From an uncultured Desulfuromonadales bacterium (GTDB lineage Bacteria > Desulfobacterota > Desulfuromonadia > Geobacterales > Pseudopelobacteraceae), in NCBI GenBank assembly GCA_903868145.1, contig CAIPTY010000026.1:1-64000 (forward strand): 64,000 nucleotides of DNA, written 5' to 3'. Below are positions 48,122 to 57,093 of the stretch, piece after piece. The notes under the pieces are model-generated. The model did not search any database. It was not told the origin of the DNA and saw only the letters and a list, made by a program, of their open reading frames with translations. Each line of letters begins with the position of its first letter. Position 1 is the first letter of the stretch. The position numbers and the translations under genes were made by a program.

Positions 48122-50446
48122 ATGCAACTTTCCAAAAAATTGATTCTCACCTTTCTCAAACAGCAGGATGGCACGATTCACTTCGCCGTGCTGCTGCGCG
48201 AATTCGGCGGTCGACACATCAGGCATGAGCTTAAAAACATGCTGGATGACATGGCTGATGATGGCGAGATCATCAGATTCAAGGGCAACAGCTATGCCCT
48301 GTCAGGTTCGGCACAGAGCGCCAGGGGGAGAATCGCCACCCACCGTGACGGCTACGGCTTCGTGACGCCCGAGAAGGGTGGAGAGGACATCTTCATCCCG
48401 CAGCGGTATATGAAAAGCGCCCTGCACGGAGACACCGTGGAGATACGGGTCGAACGCAGTCGACAGGGGGGTGGCAAGCTGGAAGGGCGCATCACTGCCG
48501 TCGCGGAACGGGCGAGCAGCCGCATTGTCGGCCGCTACGAGGAGACCCGGCGCGGCGCGATTGTGATTCCCGATGAAACACGCCTCAACCTGGTGGTTGC
48601 CATCCCTCCCAAGGGGCGCAATAAAGCCGAGGATGGTCATCAGGTTGTTGCCGAAATCACCGCCTATCCGATCGGCGGCCGCCCGGCCGAAGGGCGTATC
48701 GTGGAGGTGCTGGGCTGGCCCGATGACCCCGAAGTGGAGGTGCAGTCGGCCATCAGGCGCTTCGACCTGCCGCATGTTTTTGGCAGGGACACACTGGCGG
48801 AAGCCGATGCCGTACCCGAATCCGTCTCGAAGGATGACCTCAAGGATCGCGTGGATCTGCGGCGCATGCAGACCGTGACCATCGACGGTGAGACGGCACG
48901 GGATTTCGACGATGCGGTATCGCTGCGACGGGAAGGGGCAAACTACCGCCTGTGGGTTTCCATCGCCGATGTGTCCCAGTATGTCAGGCCGGGCAGCGCA
49001 CTGGACCGTGACGCCTACCTGCGCGGAACCTCGGTATATTTCCCCGACCGCTGCATTCCCATGCTGCCGGAACGGCTTTCCAACGGCATCTGTTCCCTCA
49101 ACCCCCAGGTCGATCGCCTGACCATGACCGCCGAGATGCTCTTCAGTCCGGCCGGCGCAATGCTGGAATCAACCTTCTATCCCAGCATCATCAAGAGCGC
49201 AGCCCGCCTGACCTACACGCTGGTCAGGCAGATCATCGTGGACGGTGACCGGGAGGTTGCTGATAAATTCCGCCCGCAAACGCCCATGCTGCTGGATATG
49301 AAGGAGCTGGCCCTGATCCTCCAGGCCATGCGGAGAAAACGGGGAAGCATCGATTTCGACCTGCCGGAACCGGAGATAATTCTCGGCCTGACCGGACAGA
49401 CCGAGGGGATCATCCGGGCTGAACGCAACCTGGCGCACCAGTTGATCGAGGAGTTCATGCTGGCGGCCAACGAGGCGGTGGCTTCCTTTATCACCGACAG
49501 GAGCATCCCCTTCCTGTACCGCGTACATGAAAATCCCGATCCTGCCAAACTGGTTAATTTTCAGGAGTTTATCTACGGTTTCGGTTATGAATTCCCACTG
49601 GTGGCCGAACGGGTCAATCCCTCGGATCTACAGCAGTTGCTGGAGCAGGCAGCGGGAAAACCCGAGGAGCGCATGATCAATTATGCCCTGCTGCGCTGCA
49701 TGAAGCAGGCCCGCTACACCGCCGAGAACCTGGGACATTTCGGTCTGGCGTCGCGCTGTTACTGCCACTTCACCTCACCAATCCGCCGCTATCCCGACCT
49801 GGTTGTGCACCGGATTTTGAAGGCGGTGCTCCTGTCTCCCTCCTGCAAGGGGAAAGGGAGCACACGTGCGGAGCGGGAACTCGCCATCGCCACCGGGCGA
49901 CTGGGAGAAATCGGCGAGCACACCAGCAAGCGCGAGCGGGTGGCCATGGAGGCCGAGCGTGATGTGGTGGAACTGAAAAAGGTTCAGTACATGCAGCGCC
50001 ACCTGGGTGATGAGTTTGACGGATTCATCGCCGGAGTTACCGCATTTGGATTTTTCGTGGAGTTGGAGGAGCTGTTTGTGGAAGGGCTGGTGCATATCTC
50101 TACGCTGGATGATGACCTTTACAGCTATCTGGAGAAGCAGCATTCCCTGATCGGTCGGAGGCTCAAGCGGGTATTCCGTATCGGTGACCGGGTGAGAGTC
50201 ACGGTTGCAGCGGTGCTTCCGGCTACACGGAGGATCGAGTTCGTGCTGGCTGCCCATACATCGTCAGTTCCCCGGTCCACGCCTGTGGCTCAGATTACCG
50301 GCACGGAAGAGTATCCGCGCATCCCCATACGGGGAAAACGGCCGGCCAGCATTCAACCGCGTACAGAATCCGCGGATCGTTCCGGTAAATCCGGGAATGA
50401 AAATCATTCGGGCCGGGGCAGAACAGGCGGCAGGAAACGCCGTTGA
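48122..50446 (+). CDS. rnr: Ribonuclease R
   Basis: A 774-residue 3'-5' exoribonuclease that degrades structured RNA, started at MQLSKKLILTFLKQ. The N-terminal helix-turn-helix and cold-shock domains (YGFVTPEKGGEDIFIPQRYM) are followed by the RNB catalytic domain with TIDGETARDFDDAVSL (catalytic Asp cluster), YHFTSPIRRYPDLVVHR (as CHFTSPIRRYPDLVVHR) and TYPSIIKSAARLTY-like motif, then an S1 domain (EFDGFIAGVTAFGFFVELEE). A basic Arg/Gly tail ends the protein. Its convergent neighbour is the histidine kinase gene; only a weak hairpin lies between. Confidence 0.95.
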   Translation: MQLSKKLILTFLKQQDGTIHFAVLLREFGGRHIRHELKNMLDDMADDGEIIRFKGNSYALSGSAQSARGRIATHRDGYGFVTPEKGGEDIFIPQRYMKSALHGDTVEIRVERSRQGGGKLEGRITAVAERASSRIVGRYEETRRGAIVIPDETRLNLVVAIPPKGRNKAEDGHQVVAEITAYPIGGRPAEGRIVEVLGWPDDPEVEVQSAIRRFDLPHVFGRDTLAEADAVPESVSKDDLKDRVDLRRMQTVTIDGETARDFDDAVSLRREGANYRLWVSIADVSQYVRPGSALDRDAYLRGTSVYFPDRCIPMLPERLSNGICSLNPQVDRLTMTAEMLFSPAGAMLESTFYPSIIKSAARLTYTLVRQIIVDGDREVADKFRPQTPMLLDMKELALILQAMRRKRGSIDFDLPEPEIILGLTGQTEGIIRAERNLAHQLIEEFMLAANEAVASFITDRSIPFLYRVHENPDPAKLVNFQEFIYGFGYEFPLVAERVNPSDLQQLLEQAAGKPEERMINYALLRCMKQARYTAENLGHFGLASRCYCHFTSPIRRYPDLVVHRILKAVLLSPSCKGKGSTRAERELAIATGRLGEIGEHTSKRERVAMEAERDVVELKKVQYMQRHLGDEFDGFIAGVTAFGFFVELEELFVEGLVHISTLDDDLYSYLEKQHSLIGRRLKRVFRIGDRVRVTVAAVLPATRRIEFVLAAHTSSVPRSTPVAQITGTEEYPRIPIRGKRPASIQPRTESADRSGKSGNENHSGRGRTGGRKRR

Positions 50447-50470
50447 AACCGGATAACCTGGCGGTTTTCT
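50447..50470. terminator. Possible weak terminator between rnr and the kinase gene
   Basis: AACCG and CGGTT form a 5-bp stem with a 10-base loop, followed by TTTC. It lies between convergent stops 24 bases apart. Too short to be certain. Confidence 0.35.
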
Positions 50471-52183
50471 TCACCCGTGCGCCTCAATGGCACAGCGTAA
50501 AACATCACGTAACTGATCGAAATTGTACGGCTTACTAACCACCCCCGCAATATCCTCGCGTGTTATACGTGAGTTGACCTCGGTTTCCCCATAACCGCTG
50601 CTGATTATTATCGGCAGTTTCGGATTAAGCTTTTTCAGCTCATGGAACAACTCATATCCATCCATAACCGGCATGCCGACGTCTGTTATGACAAGGGTGA
50701 TGGTGGTTGAGTTTTTCCGGTAGATATCCAGCGCTTCTTTGCCGTTTGATGCTTCAATAACGCTGAATCCAAGGCTTGTCAGCATTGTCTTTACAATTAA
50801 TACGACCTGAACTTCATCATCTACCAGCAGTATGGTGCCGCTGCCCTTCCATGGAGCAGGTACATGCTGAAACGATTCTTGAAAAACGGAGTCAGCTATC
50901 TGGGTTGGAAGATAGACCTTGAACGTCGTCCCCTGCCCCGGTTGGCTGAAGAGCTGCAACGCGCCATTATGCGCCTTGAGTATGCCCAGAACTGCCGACA
51001 TCCCCAGTCCGCGCCCCGTAAATTTGGTCGTATAAAACGGCTCGAAGATTCTCCGTCTGGTCTCATCATCCATGCCGCAGCCGTTATCAGTCACCTCCAG
51101 GCAGAGATACCCGCCCGGCGGTATGACCATGCCAAGGTGATCCCTTTCCTTTTGTCCCACTGCTATCTCACGGCTTGACAGTGACACGCAGACCTCGCCC
51201 TGGGCCTCGCCGATCGCTTCAGATGCGTTGATGATCAGGTTCATGACTATCTGCCTGAGCTGGCTGGCATCGCCGGCAACTGACAGAATATCGGGCGAAT
51301 ACTTCGTTCTGATCACCACGTTCTGCCTGATGGTCGCTCTCAGCATGTCCACCACATCATCCACCAGCGGCCAGATGACGACCAGAGTCCTGCTGAGGGT
51401 TGTTTTACCTGCGTAGGCCAGCATCTGCTGACAGAGTCCCGCAGCGCGCTCAACAGCTTTTTCTATTATGGGAATATGCTTTTCAGCGGTGTCATAGTCC
51501 ATCCGCGTCAGTCCGCAGTACCCCATGATGATTGCCAGGATGTTGTTGAAATCATGGGCAATGCCGCCTGCCAGCACACCGAGGCTCTCAAGCTTCTGGG
51601 AGTGCTGGAGTTGCTGTTGGAGTGCCAGATTTTCCGCCTCCGCCTGCTTGCGACCGCTGATATCGTTCAGCGTGATCCAGAATTCGCCGTCCGTAGCCGG
51701 GACGGCCTGCAGGTGGGCCCAGAACAAGGAGCCATCACTCCGTATCAGGCGCATATCCCAATCTTCCGGCATGCCTGATGTGAGGCACTCCTTGAGGTGC
51801 TGGTAGAAAAGGTACTGATCCTCCTTGGAGAGGATGCGGTTCACCGGCTCTTTGACAAGCGAGCTTCTGGCAGCATTGAACATGTTGGCGGCGGCAAGAT
51901 TGACCTCACGGATCAGCCGTTTTTCACTGAGCGTCAGATACCCGACCGGCGCCAGGTCATACAGATCAAAGTAACGGGCCTGTGAGACATCCAGCTCTTC
52001 ATGGGCGCGGCGCAACTCTTCGTTCTGCATCTCCAGTTGAATCTGATGCACCCGCAGTTCATAGAGAATTTTCTCTGTTTCCTCGGGAGTCCTTGTTCCC
52101 GGGATTATTGATTCACTCGCCCGAAATACCTCTTCCGCACGCTGGCGCAGATCATGAGGCGATACCGGTGGTGTCCTTGTCAT
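50471..52183 (-). CDS. PAS hybrid histidine kinase with receiver domain (paralogue 1)
   Basis: A 570-residue soluble kinase starting after AAGGAGACGGCACC. The N-terminal ~70 residues (DLRQRAEEVFRASESIIPGT, TEKILYELRVHQIQLEMQNE) are followed by a PAS domain (about 75-185, DLYDLAPVGYLTLSEKRLIR). The kinase core has LGVLAGGIAHDFNNILAIIM (H box, NtrB-like), NLIINASEAIGEAQ (N box), DNGCGMDDETRRRIFEPFYT (G1/F) and RGLGMSAVLG. The C-terminal receiver has VDDEVQVVL, LVITDVGMPVMDG (phosphoacceptor Asp) and SKPYNFDQL. It is the last gene of a four-gene operon and overlaps the upstream gene by 32 bases. Confidence 0.9.
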   Translation of the reverse strand: MTRTPPVSPHDLRQRAEEVFRASESIIPGTRTPEETEKILYELRVHQIQLEMQNEELRRAHEELDVSQARYFDLYDLAPVGYLTLSEKRLIREVNLAAANMFNAARSSLVKEPVNRILSKEDQYLFYQHLKECLTSGMPEDWDMRLIRSDGSLFWAHLQAVPATDGEFWITLNDISGRKQAEAENLALQQQLQHSQKLESLGVLAGGIAHDFNNILAIIMGYCGLTRMDYDTAEKHIPIIEKAVERAAGLCQQMLAYAGKTTLSRTLVVIWPLVDDVVDMLRATIRQNVVIRTKYSPDILSVAGDASQLRQIVMNLIINASEAIGEAQGEVCVSLSSREIAVGQKERDHLGMVIPPGGYLCLEVTDNGCGMDDETRRRIFEPFYTTKFTGRGLGMSAVLGILKAHNGALQLFSQPGQGTTFKVYLPTQIADSVFQESFQHVPAPWKGSGTILLVDDEVQVVLIVKTMLTSLGFSVIEASNGKEALDIYRKNSTTITLVITDVGMPVMDGYELFHELKKLNPKLPIIISSGYGETEVNSRITREDIAGVVSKPYNFDQLRDVLRCAIEAHG

Positions 52184-53924
52184 GGTGCCGTCTCCTTGCA
52201 GTCAAAATCACCCGCTCTATTTCCGCTACCAGTTTGTCTATCTCAAACGGCTTTGAGACATATCCGTCAAATCCTTCGCCCATGAAACGCTCCTGTTCCT
52301 CCTTCATGGCAAACGCAGTCAGGGCGATAACCGGAATATCCGCACCGTTATCCAGCCGGCGGATGGCTTGCAGCGCCTCTTCTCCGCTCATGACCGGCAT
52401 CTGGATGTCCATCAGCACCAGGTCAAAGGCAGAGCTCTTTATTTCAGCCAACAGATCGCTGCCGTTTTCCCTACAGGTTGCCGTATGCCCCAATTTTGCA
52501 AGCAGTAACATAATGAACTCCGCATTAATCGGATCATCTTCGCCCACGAGTATCCGCAGCGACCATAAGGATACCGCTTGGACTGGCTGAATCACGTGCT
52601 CTTTTACGGGATTCGCCTGTTTTGAAACCACAAACGGGATCAGTAACTGAAACAGACTGCCGCATCCCTCGGTACTTTCGACATGGATAGTTCCTCCCAT
52701 CAGTTCGACCAGTCGCTTGCAGAGGGTCAGCCCCAATCCGGCGCCTCCATACATGCGGGTGCTGGAACCGTTCTCCTGTGCGAATGGTTCAAATATGACT
52801 TTCAGCTTGTCCGGAGCAATACCGATGCCCGTGTCCTGCACCGTCACTTGAAGTATCATGGTTGTATTGTGATGTTCCTTGACCCTGGCAGTGACGGCCA
52901 CCCTTCCGGTTTCCGTAAATTTGACGGCATTGTGCAGCAGATTCAGCAGAATCTGTCTCAGGCGGAGCGGGTCACCCACAAGGAGATCAGGAATATCGTG
53001 AGAAACCGTAACCGTTAAATCAAGACTTTTTCCATCCGCCTGCGGGCGCTGAATGTCCACAACCTGTGCAATGCTGGAGCGCAGATCAAATTCCGTCAAT
53101 TCCAGCATCAATGTACCGTCCACTATCCTGGAGAGTTCAAGAATGTCGTTAATAAGCTGCGTCAGATTTTTTCCGGACAGTTTAAGTGCCCCAAGATACT
53201 CCCGTTGCTTATTGGTCAGATCGGTCATCTCCAGAAGCTGTGCCATGCCGAGTACACCATTCATAGGGGTATGAAGCTCGTGGCTCATGATCGACAGGAA
53301 CTGACCCTTGGCGTAGCTGGCAGCTTCAGCGGCTATTTTGGCTTCATTGAGCAGATGATTGGATTCCAGAAGTTTCTGTTCCACCAGTTTTCGCTCGGTG
53401 ATGTCATTCAGCGTGATCCGGAATTCGCCGTCCTTCGCCAGTGTAACCAGCAGATGTGCCCAGAAGAGATCACCATCGCCACGCACCAGGAGCATCTCCC
53501 ACTCCTGCGGTTCGCCTGCTTCAATGCACTGTTTGAGATGCTGATAGAAGATGTACTGCTCCTCCTTCGGCAGTATCCGGGCGATCGGCTCTCGTACAAG
53601 CGAGCTTCTGGTAACATTGAACATAGTGGCGGCGGCAAGATTGACCTCACGGATCAGCCGTTTTTCACTGAGCGTCAGATACCCGACCGGCGCCAGGTCA
53701 TACAGGTCAAAGTAGCGCGCCTGAGAGGCATCCAGCTCCTCCTGGGCACGGCGCAGCTCTTCGTTCTGCATCTCCAGTTGAATCTGATGCACCCGCAGTT
53801 CATAGAGAATTTTCTCTGTTTCACCGGGAGTGCTGATTCCCGGGATTATTGACTCGCCTGCCCGAAAAACTTCTTCAGCACGTCGGCGCAGATCCTGGGA
53901 TGACAGTGTTTGTCTGGTTTTCAT
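52152..53924 (-). CDS. PAS hybrid histidine kinase with receiver domain (paralogue 2)
   Basis: A 590-residue kinase started at MKTRQTLSSQDL, with GGGAGATACCGCC upstream; the ORF-track start runs back into the next gene. It shares the N-terminal ~180 residues with its two neighbours (ELRVHQIQLEMQNEELRRAQ, RYFDLYDLAPVGYLTLSEKR). The HisKA box is FLSIMSHELHTPMNGVLGM, the ATPase has NLLHNAVKFTETG, DTGIGIAPDKLKVIFEPFAQ and MYGGAGLGLTLCKRLVELMG, and the receiver has LVGEDDPINAEF and LVLMDIQMPVMSGEEAL. No membrane segment, so it is a cytoplasmic sensor of an unknown signal. It overlaps the next gene (paralogue 1) and follows a cytidylate-kinase-like gene by 25 bases. Confidence 0.9.
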   Translation of the reverse strand: MKTRQTLSSQDLRRRAEEVFRAGESIIPGISTPGETEKILYELRVHQIQLEMQNEELRRAQEELDASQARYFDLYDLAPVGYLTLSEKRLIREVNLAAATMFNVTRSSLVREPIARILPKEEQYIFYQHLKQCIEAGEPQEWEMLLVRGDGDLFWAHLLVTLAKDGEFRITLNDITERKLVEQKLLESNHLLNEAKIAAEAASYAKGQFLSIMSHELHTPMNGVLGMAQLLEMTDLTNKQREYLGALKLSGKNLTQLINDILELSRIVDGTLMLELTEFDLRSSIAQVVDIQRPQADGKSLDLTVTVSHDIPDLLVGDPLRLRQILLNLLHNAVKFTETGRVAVTARVKEHHNTTMILQVTVQDTGIGIAPDKLKVIFEPFAQENGSSTRMYGGAGLGLTLCKRLVELMGGTIHVESTEGCGSLFQLLIPFVVSKQANPVKEHVIQPVQAVSLWSLRILVGEDDPINAEFIMLLLAKLGHTATCRENGSDLLAEIKSSAFDLVLMDIQMPVMSGEEALQAIRRLDNGADIPVIALTAFAMKEEQERFMGEGFDGYVSKPFEIDKLVAEIERVILTARRRHHDKDTTGIAS

Positions 53925-53949
53925 GGCGGTATCTCCCTGCACTCCGTCC

Positions 53950-54660
53950 CTAACCTTGATCCGACAGTACAAACTCCATGATAGTGGCGGCGATCTGTTC
54001 CGGTCTGTTCTTGTCGTTGTTAAAAATAAGATGGTAGCAACTCATATCCCCGGGGTCCTGATTGAGAAAATCCTGGGTGAACATGTCGCGTTGTTTCTGC
54101 TTTTTAATAATCAGTTTTTCAGCCTCCTCACGGGAAACAGCCATTCGCCGTGTGATGGAGCTGAGTTTGAATTCCATTGAAGCATAAAGCCGGAAATGAT
54201 AACAGTTTTTCATGGACTGGGTAATACTGGCACTTCCCCGCCCGACGATTATCACATTCCCGAGATTAGCCAGCGACAGAATCTGCTGGCAGACCAATTT
54301 GTAATGATCTTTTTCCGTTTTCCATGTCGGCGAGAGCGATGCCAGAATTTCGTCCAGAAAACCGGCCTTTTCGCCAAGCCCTTTAAGTATTTTTTCAGAG
54401 AGATTATGGTCTTGAGACACTTTCTCCAACAGAGCTTTATCCATTACAGTCCAGGAATCTCCTGTCCTTTTCTCCATAATATTTTGCAGTATTTCGGCCA
54501 TGGGGTACGCTTCACAACCAAACTCCCGCGAGACGGTGATAGCAGGTTTTTTCTTTCTTGAAAGATTTCCTGCCACCTTTTCTGCCTCATTCCTGCGTGC
54601 GGACTCCACCCACGCACCTAAACGCTTTTCGATTGACGGTATCAGTATCTTCTCTGGCAT
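53950..54660 (-). CDS. Cytidylate kinase-like protein
   Basis: A 236-residue protein after GGGAGGATTACC. Its pattern matches the cytidylate-kinase-like family: an N-terminal helical lead (IPSIEKRLGAWVESARRNEA), ITVSREFGCEAYPMAEIL in the place of the P-loop, DKALLEKVSQDHNLSEKILK, VIIVGRGSASITQSMKNCYH and FRLYASMEFKLSSITRRMAV. The P-loop Gly/Lys is absent. There is no BON domain, unlike its relative at 3.7 kb. It lies inside an operon of hybrid kinases (gaps 43 and 25 bases), suggesting a signalling role rather than nucleotide metabolism (inference). Confidence 0.8.
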   Translation of the reverse strand: MPEKILIPSIEKRLGAWVESARRNEAEKVAGNLSRKKKPAITVSREFGCEAYPMAEILQNIMEKRTGDSWTVMDKALLEKVSQDHNLSEKILKGLGEKAGFLDEILASLSPTWKTEKDHYKLVCQQILSLANLGNVIIVGRGSASITQSMKNCYHFRLYASMEFKLSSITRRMAVSREEAEKLIIKKQKQRDMFTQDFLNQDPGDMSCYHLIFNNDKNRPEQIAATIMEFVLSDQG

Positions 54661-54703
54661 GGTAATCCTCCCGGTTGTGTGTATGGTGTGTGTATCAGGT
54701 TGT

Positions 54704-56476
54704 TTATTTATTCTCCCACTTCTTCAGCATGGCGAGCAGATCAGCGAGCATCAGCGGTTTTGAGAGATGATCGTCCATCCCGAAGGCCAGACAGTGATCA
54801 CGATCCTGTTTCATGGCGTTACCGGTTAGAGCTATTACCGGGATGTCTTGGCGACGCACGGCTGAAGCCGGGTCACGGATGATGGCGGTAACGGCGAAGC
54901 CGCTCATTTCCGGCATCATGCAGTCCATCAGCACCAGCGCATAATCATTTTTTTCAAGTGCGGCTACAGCCTCTTTACCATTTTTGGCCACATCAACCAG
55001 ATAACCGAATTCTTTAAGCAGGCTGGAAACCAGCAACTGGGAGGGCGGGTCATCTTCGGTTAAGAGGATGCGCAAGGGGGTGGCGTGTTTACTCCATACC
55101 CTTCCAAGGGGGATATCAGAAAGGTAATGGGGTTGATCTGAAATTACAGAATCTACCCCATCACGACCCTCCCCTTGACAAGGGAGAACTTGACTCTGTT
55201 TCACCAGCACCACCGTAAACCAGAACGTTGACCCCACCCCGCCAACACTCTCAACACCGATAGTACCCCCCATCAGCTCTACCAGGTGTTTGCAAATAGA
55301 CAGTCCCAGTCCGGTACCCCCATATTTGCGTGCAGTGGGGCTATTTACCTGGGTGAATGGGGCGAAGAGATCCTCCAGCTTGTCGGCCGCAATGCCTATG
55401 CCGGTGTCGCGAATGAGAAAGCGGAGCGTGATGGAACTGTCATCTTCGGCATCTTTTTGGCAGTGCAGGGCTACACTTCCCTTTGGGGTGAATTTAATGG
55501 CGTTGCCGACCAGGTTGATGATGATCTGACGCAGTCGTCCCGCATCACCTTTCAATGCCGCTGGTATGTCCGAGTCGTGTGACGAGCTCAGGTGCACCGA
55601 CTTTTCACGGGCTTGAAGTGACAGAATCTTGATGGTATCGGAAACCATCGTCGGCAGATCAAAGTTGCCTATCTCCAGCTCTATCTTGCCCGCTTCAATT
55701 TTAGCAAGATCGAGAATATCGTTAATCAGATTTATCAGGTTTTTGCCTGACCACAGGGCTATTTCAGTGAACTGCCGCTGTTCATGGGTCAATTCGGTTT
55801 GCTGCAACAGTTGAACCATGCCGAGAATGCTGTTCATCGGAGAGCGAATTTCGTGGCTCATGGTTGATAGAAACTGACTCTTGGCTATGTTGGCGGTTTC
55901 GGCGGCGGCTTTGGCCTGGAACAACGCATCCTCCGCCTGTTTACGTTCGGTGATATCGCTCAAGGAAACCCAGAACTCTCCACCCTCAGCAGGAGTGGCC
56001 TGAATATGAGCCCAGAAAGAAGAACCGTCGGGACGTTTGAGAAGCATTTCCGCGACATGTGGCTTACTCGATGTGAAGGCTTGTTTACGATACAGATAGA
56101 ACAAATCCTGATCGTCTTTGCACAAAAACCGCTTGATCGGCTGTTTTATCAGTGCAGCTCTGGCAACACCAAACATATTGGCAGCGGCAAGATTGGCCTC
56201 CAGAATCAGCCCGGCTTCAGCGAACGTCAGATACCCGACCGGCGCCAGGTCATACAGGTCAAAGTAGCGCGCCTGTGATGCATCCAGCTCCTCCTGTGTA
56301 CGGCGCAGCTCTTCGTTCTGCATCTCCAGTTGAATCTGATGCACCCGCAGTTCATAGAGGATTTTTTCTGTTTCACCGGGAGTGCTTGTTACCGGGATTA
56401 TTGTCTCGCGTGCTCCGAACACTTCTTCAGCACGTCGGCGCAGATCCTTGGGCGATAAAGGTTTTCTGGTTTTCAT
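54704..56476 (-). CDS. PAS hybrid histidine kinase with receiver domain (paralogue 3)
   Basis: A 590-residue kinase and the first gene of the operon. The N-terminus is MKTRKPLSPKDLRRRAEEVF, with the same 180-residue region as the two paralogues, including ELRVHQIQLEMQNEELRRTQ. The PAS domain (DLYDLAPVGYLTFAEAGLIL) precedes the HisKA box SQFLSTMSHEIRSPMNSIL, the ATPase (NLVGNAIKFTPKG, DTGIGIAADKLEDLFAPFTQ, KYGGTGLGLSICKHLVELMG) and the receiver (LLTEDDPPSQLL, LVLMDCMMPEMSG). Upstream lies a divergent RHH-RelE toxin-antitoxin operon, with 76 bases between starts. Confidence 0.9.
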   Translation of the reverse strand: MKTRKPLSPKDLRRRAEEVFGARETIIPVTSTPGETEKILYELRVHQIQLEMQNEELRRTQEELDASQARYFDLYDLAPVGYLTFAEAGLILEANLAAANMFGVARAALIKQPIKRFLCKDDQDLFYLYRKQAFTSSKPHVAEMLLKRPDGSSFWAHIQATPAEGGEFWVSLSDITERKQAEDALFQAKAAAETANIAKSQFLSTMSHEIRSPMNSILGMVQLLQQTELTHEQRQFTEIALWSGKNLINLINDILDLAKIEAGKIELEIGNFDLPTMVSDTIKILSLQAREKSVHLSSSHDSDIPAALKGDAGRLRQIIINLVGNAIKFTPKGSVALHCQKDAEDDSSITLRFLIRDTGIGIAADKLEDLFAPFTQVNSPTARKYGGTGLGLSICKHLVELMGGTIGVESVGGVGSTFWFTVVLVKQSQVLPCQGEGRDGVDSVISDQPHYLSDIPLGRVWSKHATPLRILLTEDDPPSQLLVSSLLKEFGYLVDVAKNGKEAVAALEKNDYALVLMDCMMPEMSGFAVTAIIRDPASAVRRQDIPVIALTGNAMKQDRDHCLAFGMDDHLSKPLMLADLLAMLKKWENK

Positions 56477-56552
56477 GGATTGACCCCGATCTTTTTTTCT
56501 GTTACAGGTGCCTCACTTATGATACACTTTGTCAAAAATAAGGAGACCACTC

Positions 56553-56780
56553 ATGCCTTCAATTAATCCGCGCATCAATGTTGTCTGTGAAAAGCCCCTG
56601 TATGGCGCTATTGCCGAAATTGCCGCCCGCGATGGCGCTTCGTTGTCATCGGTTGCCCACGATCTGTTGCTGGAATCGCTGGAACTGCGTGAAGACATAG
56701 CCCTGACGCAGGTTGCCGACAAACGGGCCACCGGATTTAACCACGCTGCCGCGTTGACTGCCGACCAGGTTTTCGGCTGA
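56553..56780 (+). CDS. Antitoxin of a RelE-type module (ribbon-helix-helix-like)
   Basis: A 75-residue protein started at MPSINPRINVVCEKPLY, with AAGGAG seven bases upstream; eight residues shorter than the ORF-track version. The N-terminal strand and helices (PRINVVCEKPLYGAIAEIAA, RDGASLSSVAHDLLLESLEL) resemble a ribbon-helix-helix antitoxin and the tail (TQVADKRATGFNHAAALTAD) binds toxin. The stop overlaps the toxin ATG (TGATG). Paired toxin and orientation support the call. Confidence 0.78.
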   Translation: MPSINPRINVVCEKPLYGAIAEIAARDGASLSSVAHDLLLESLELREDIALTQVADKRATGFNHAAALTADQVFG

Positions 56781-57052
56781 TGAGTTTTGCCGTTATCTTC
56801 CATCCAGCGGTCAGGGACGATGCCGCTGACATTGCCAAAGTTATCCGCGAGCGGATACGAAACGCCATTGATACCCGCCTGACACGTGAACCGACGCTGT
56901 ACGGCAAGCCGTTGCGCGGCACCCTGGCCGGATACTGGAAACTGCGGGTGGGTGATTGGCGGGTAGTGTATGCAATTCGCGGCACCGAGGTAATCGTATT
57001 TGCCATCAAGCACCGCAGTCGGGTGTACGATGAGGTTGGTGACCGTCTGTAG
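56780..57052 (+). CDS. RelE-type toxin
   Basis: A 90-residue protein with SFAVIFHPAVRDDAADIAKV, IRNAIDTRLTREPTLYGKPL, RGTLAGYWKLRVGDWRVVYA and IKHRSRVYDEV, the RelE/ParE fold; the Arg-rich strand KLRVGDWRVVYAI is the usual catalytic side. It likely cuts mRNA at the ribosome, and is neutralised by the upstream protein. The ATG overlaps the antitoxin stop. It lies between the histidine kinase operon and the CheB-CheR gene, with a GCACGGCGCGCCGTGC palindrome just downstream. Confidence 0.88.
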   Translation: MSFAVIFHPAVRDDAADIAKVIRERIRNAIDTRLTREPTLYGKPLRGTLAGYWKLRVGDWRVVYAIRGTEVIVFAIKHRSRVYDEVGDRL

Positions 57053-57054
57053 GG

Positions 57055-57070
57055 GCACGGCGCGCCGTGC
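57055..57070. repeat. Palindrome downstream of the RelE-type toxin gene
   Basis: GCACGGCGCGCCGTGC, a perfect 16-base palindrome just 3 bases after the toxin stop, next to GGGG and CCTACG. Similar GGGCACGGCGCGCCGTGCCC elements are common intergenic repeats. It could act as a terminator for both convergent genes. Confidence 0.55.
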
Positions 57071-57093
57071 ACCTACGTTTCACCCGTGTTCTT

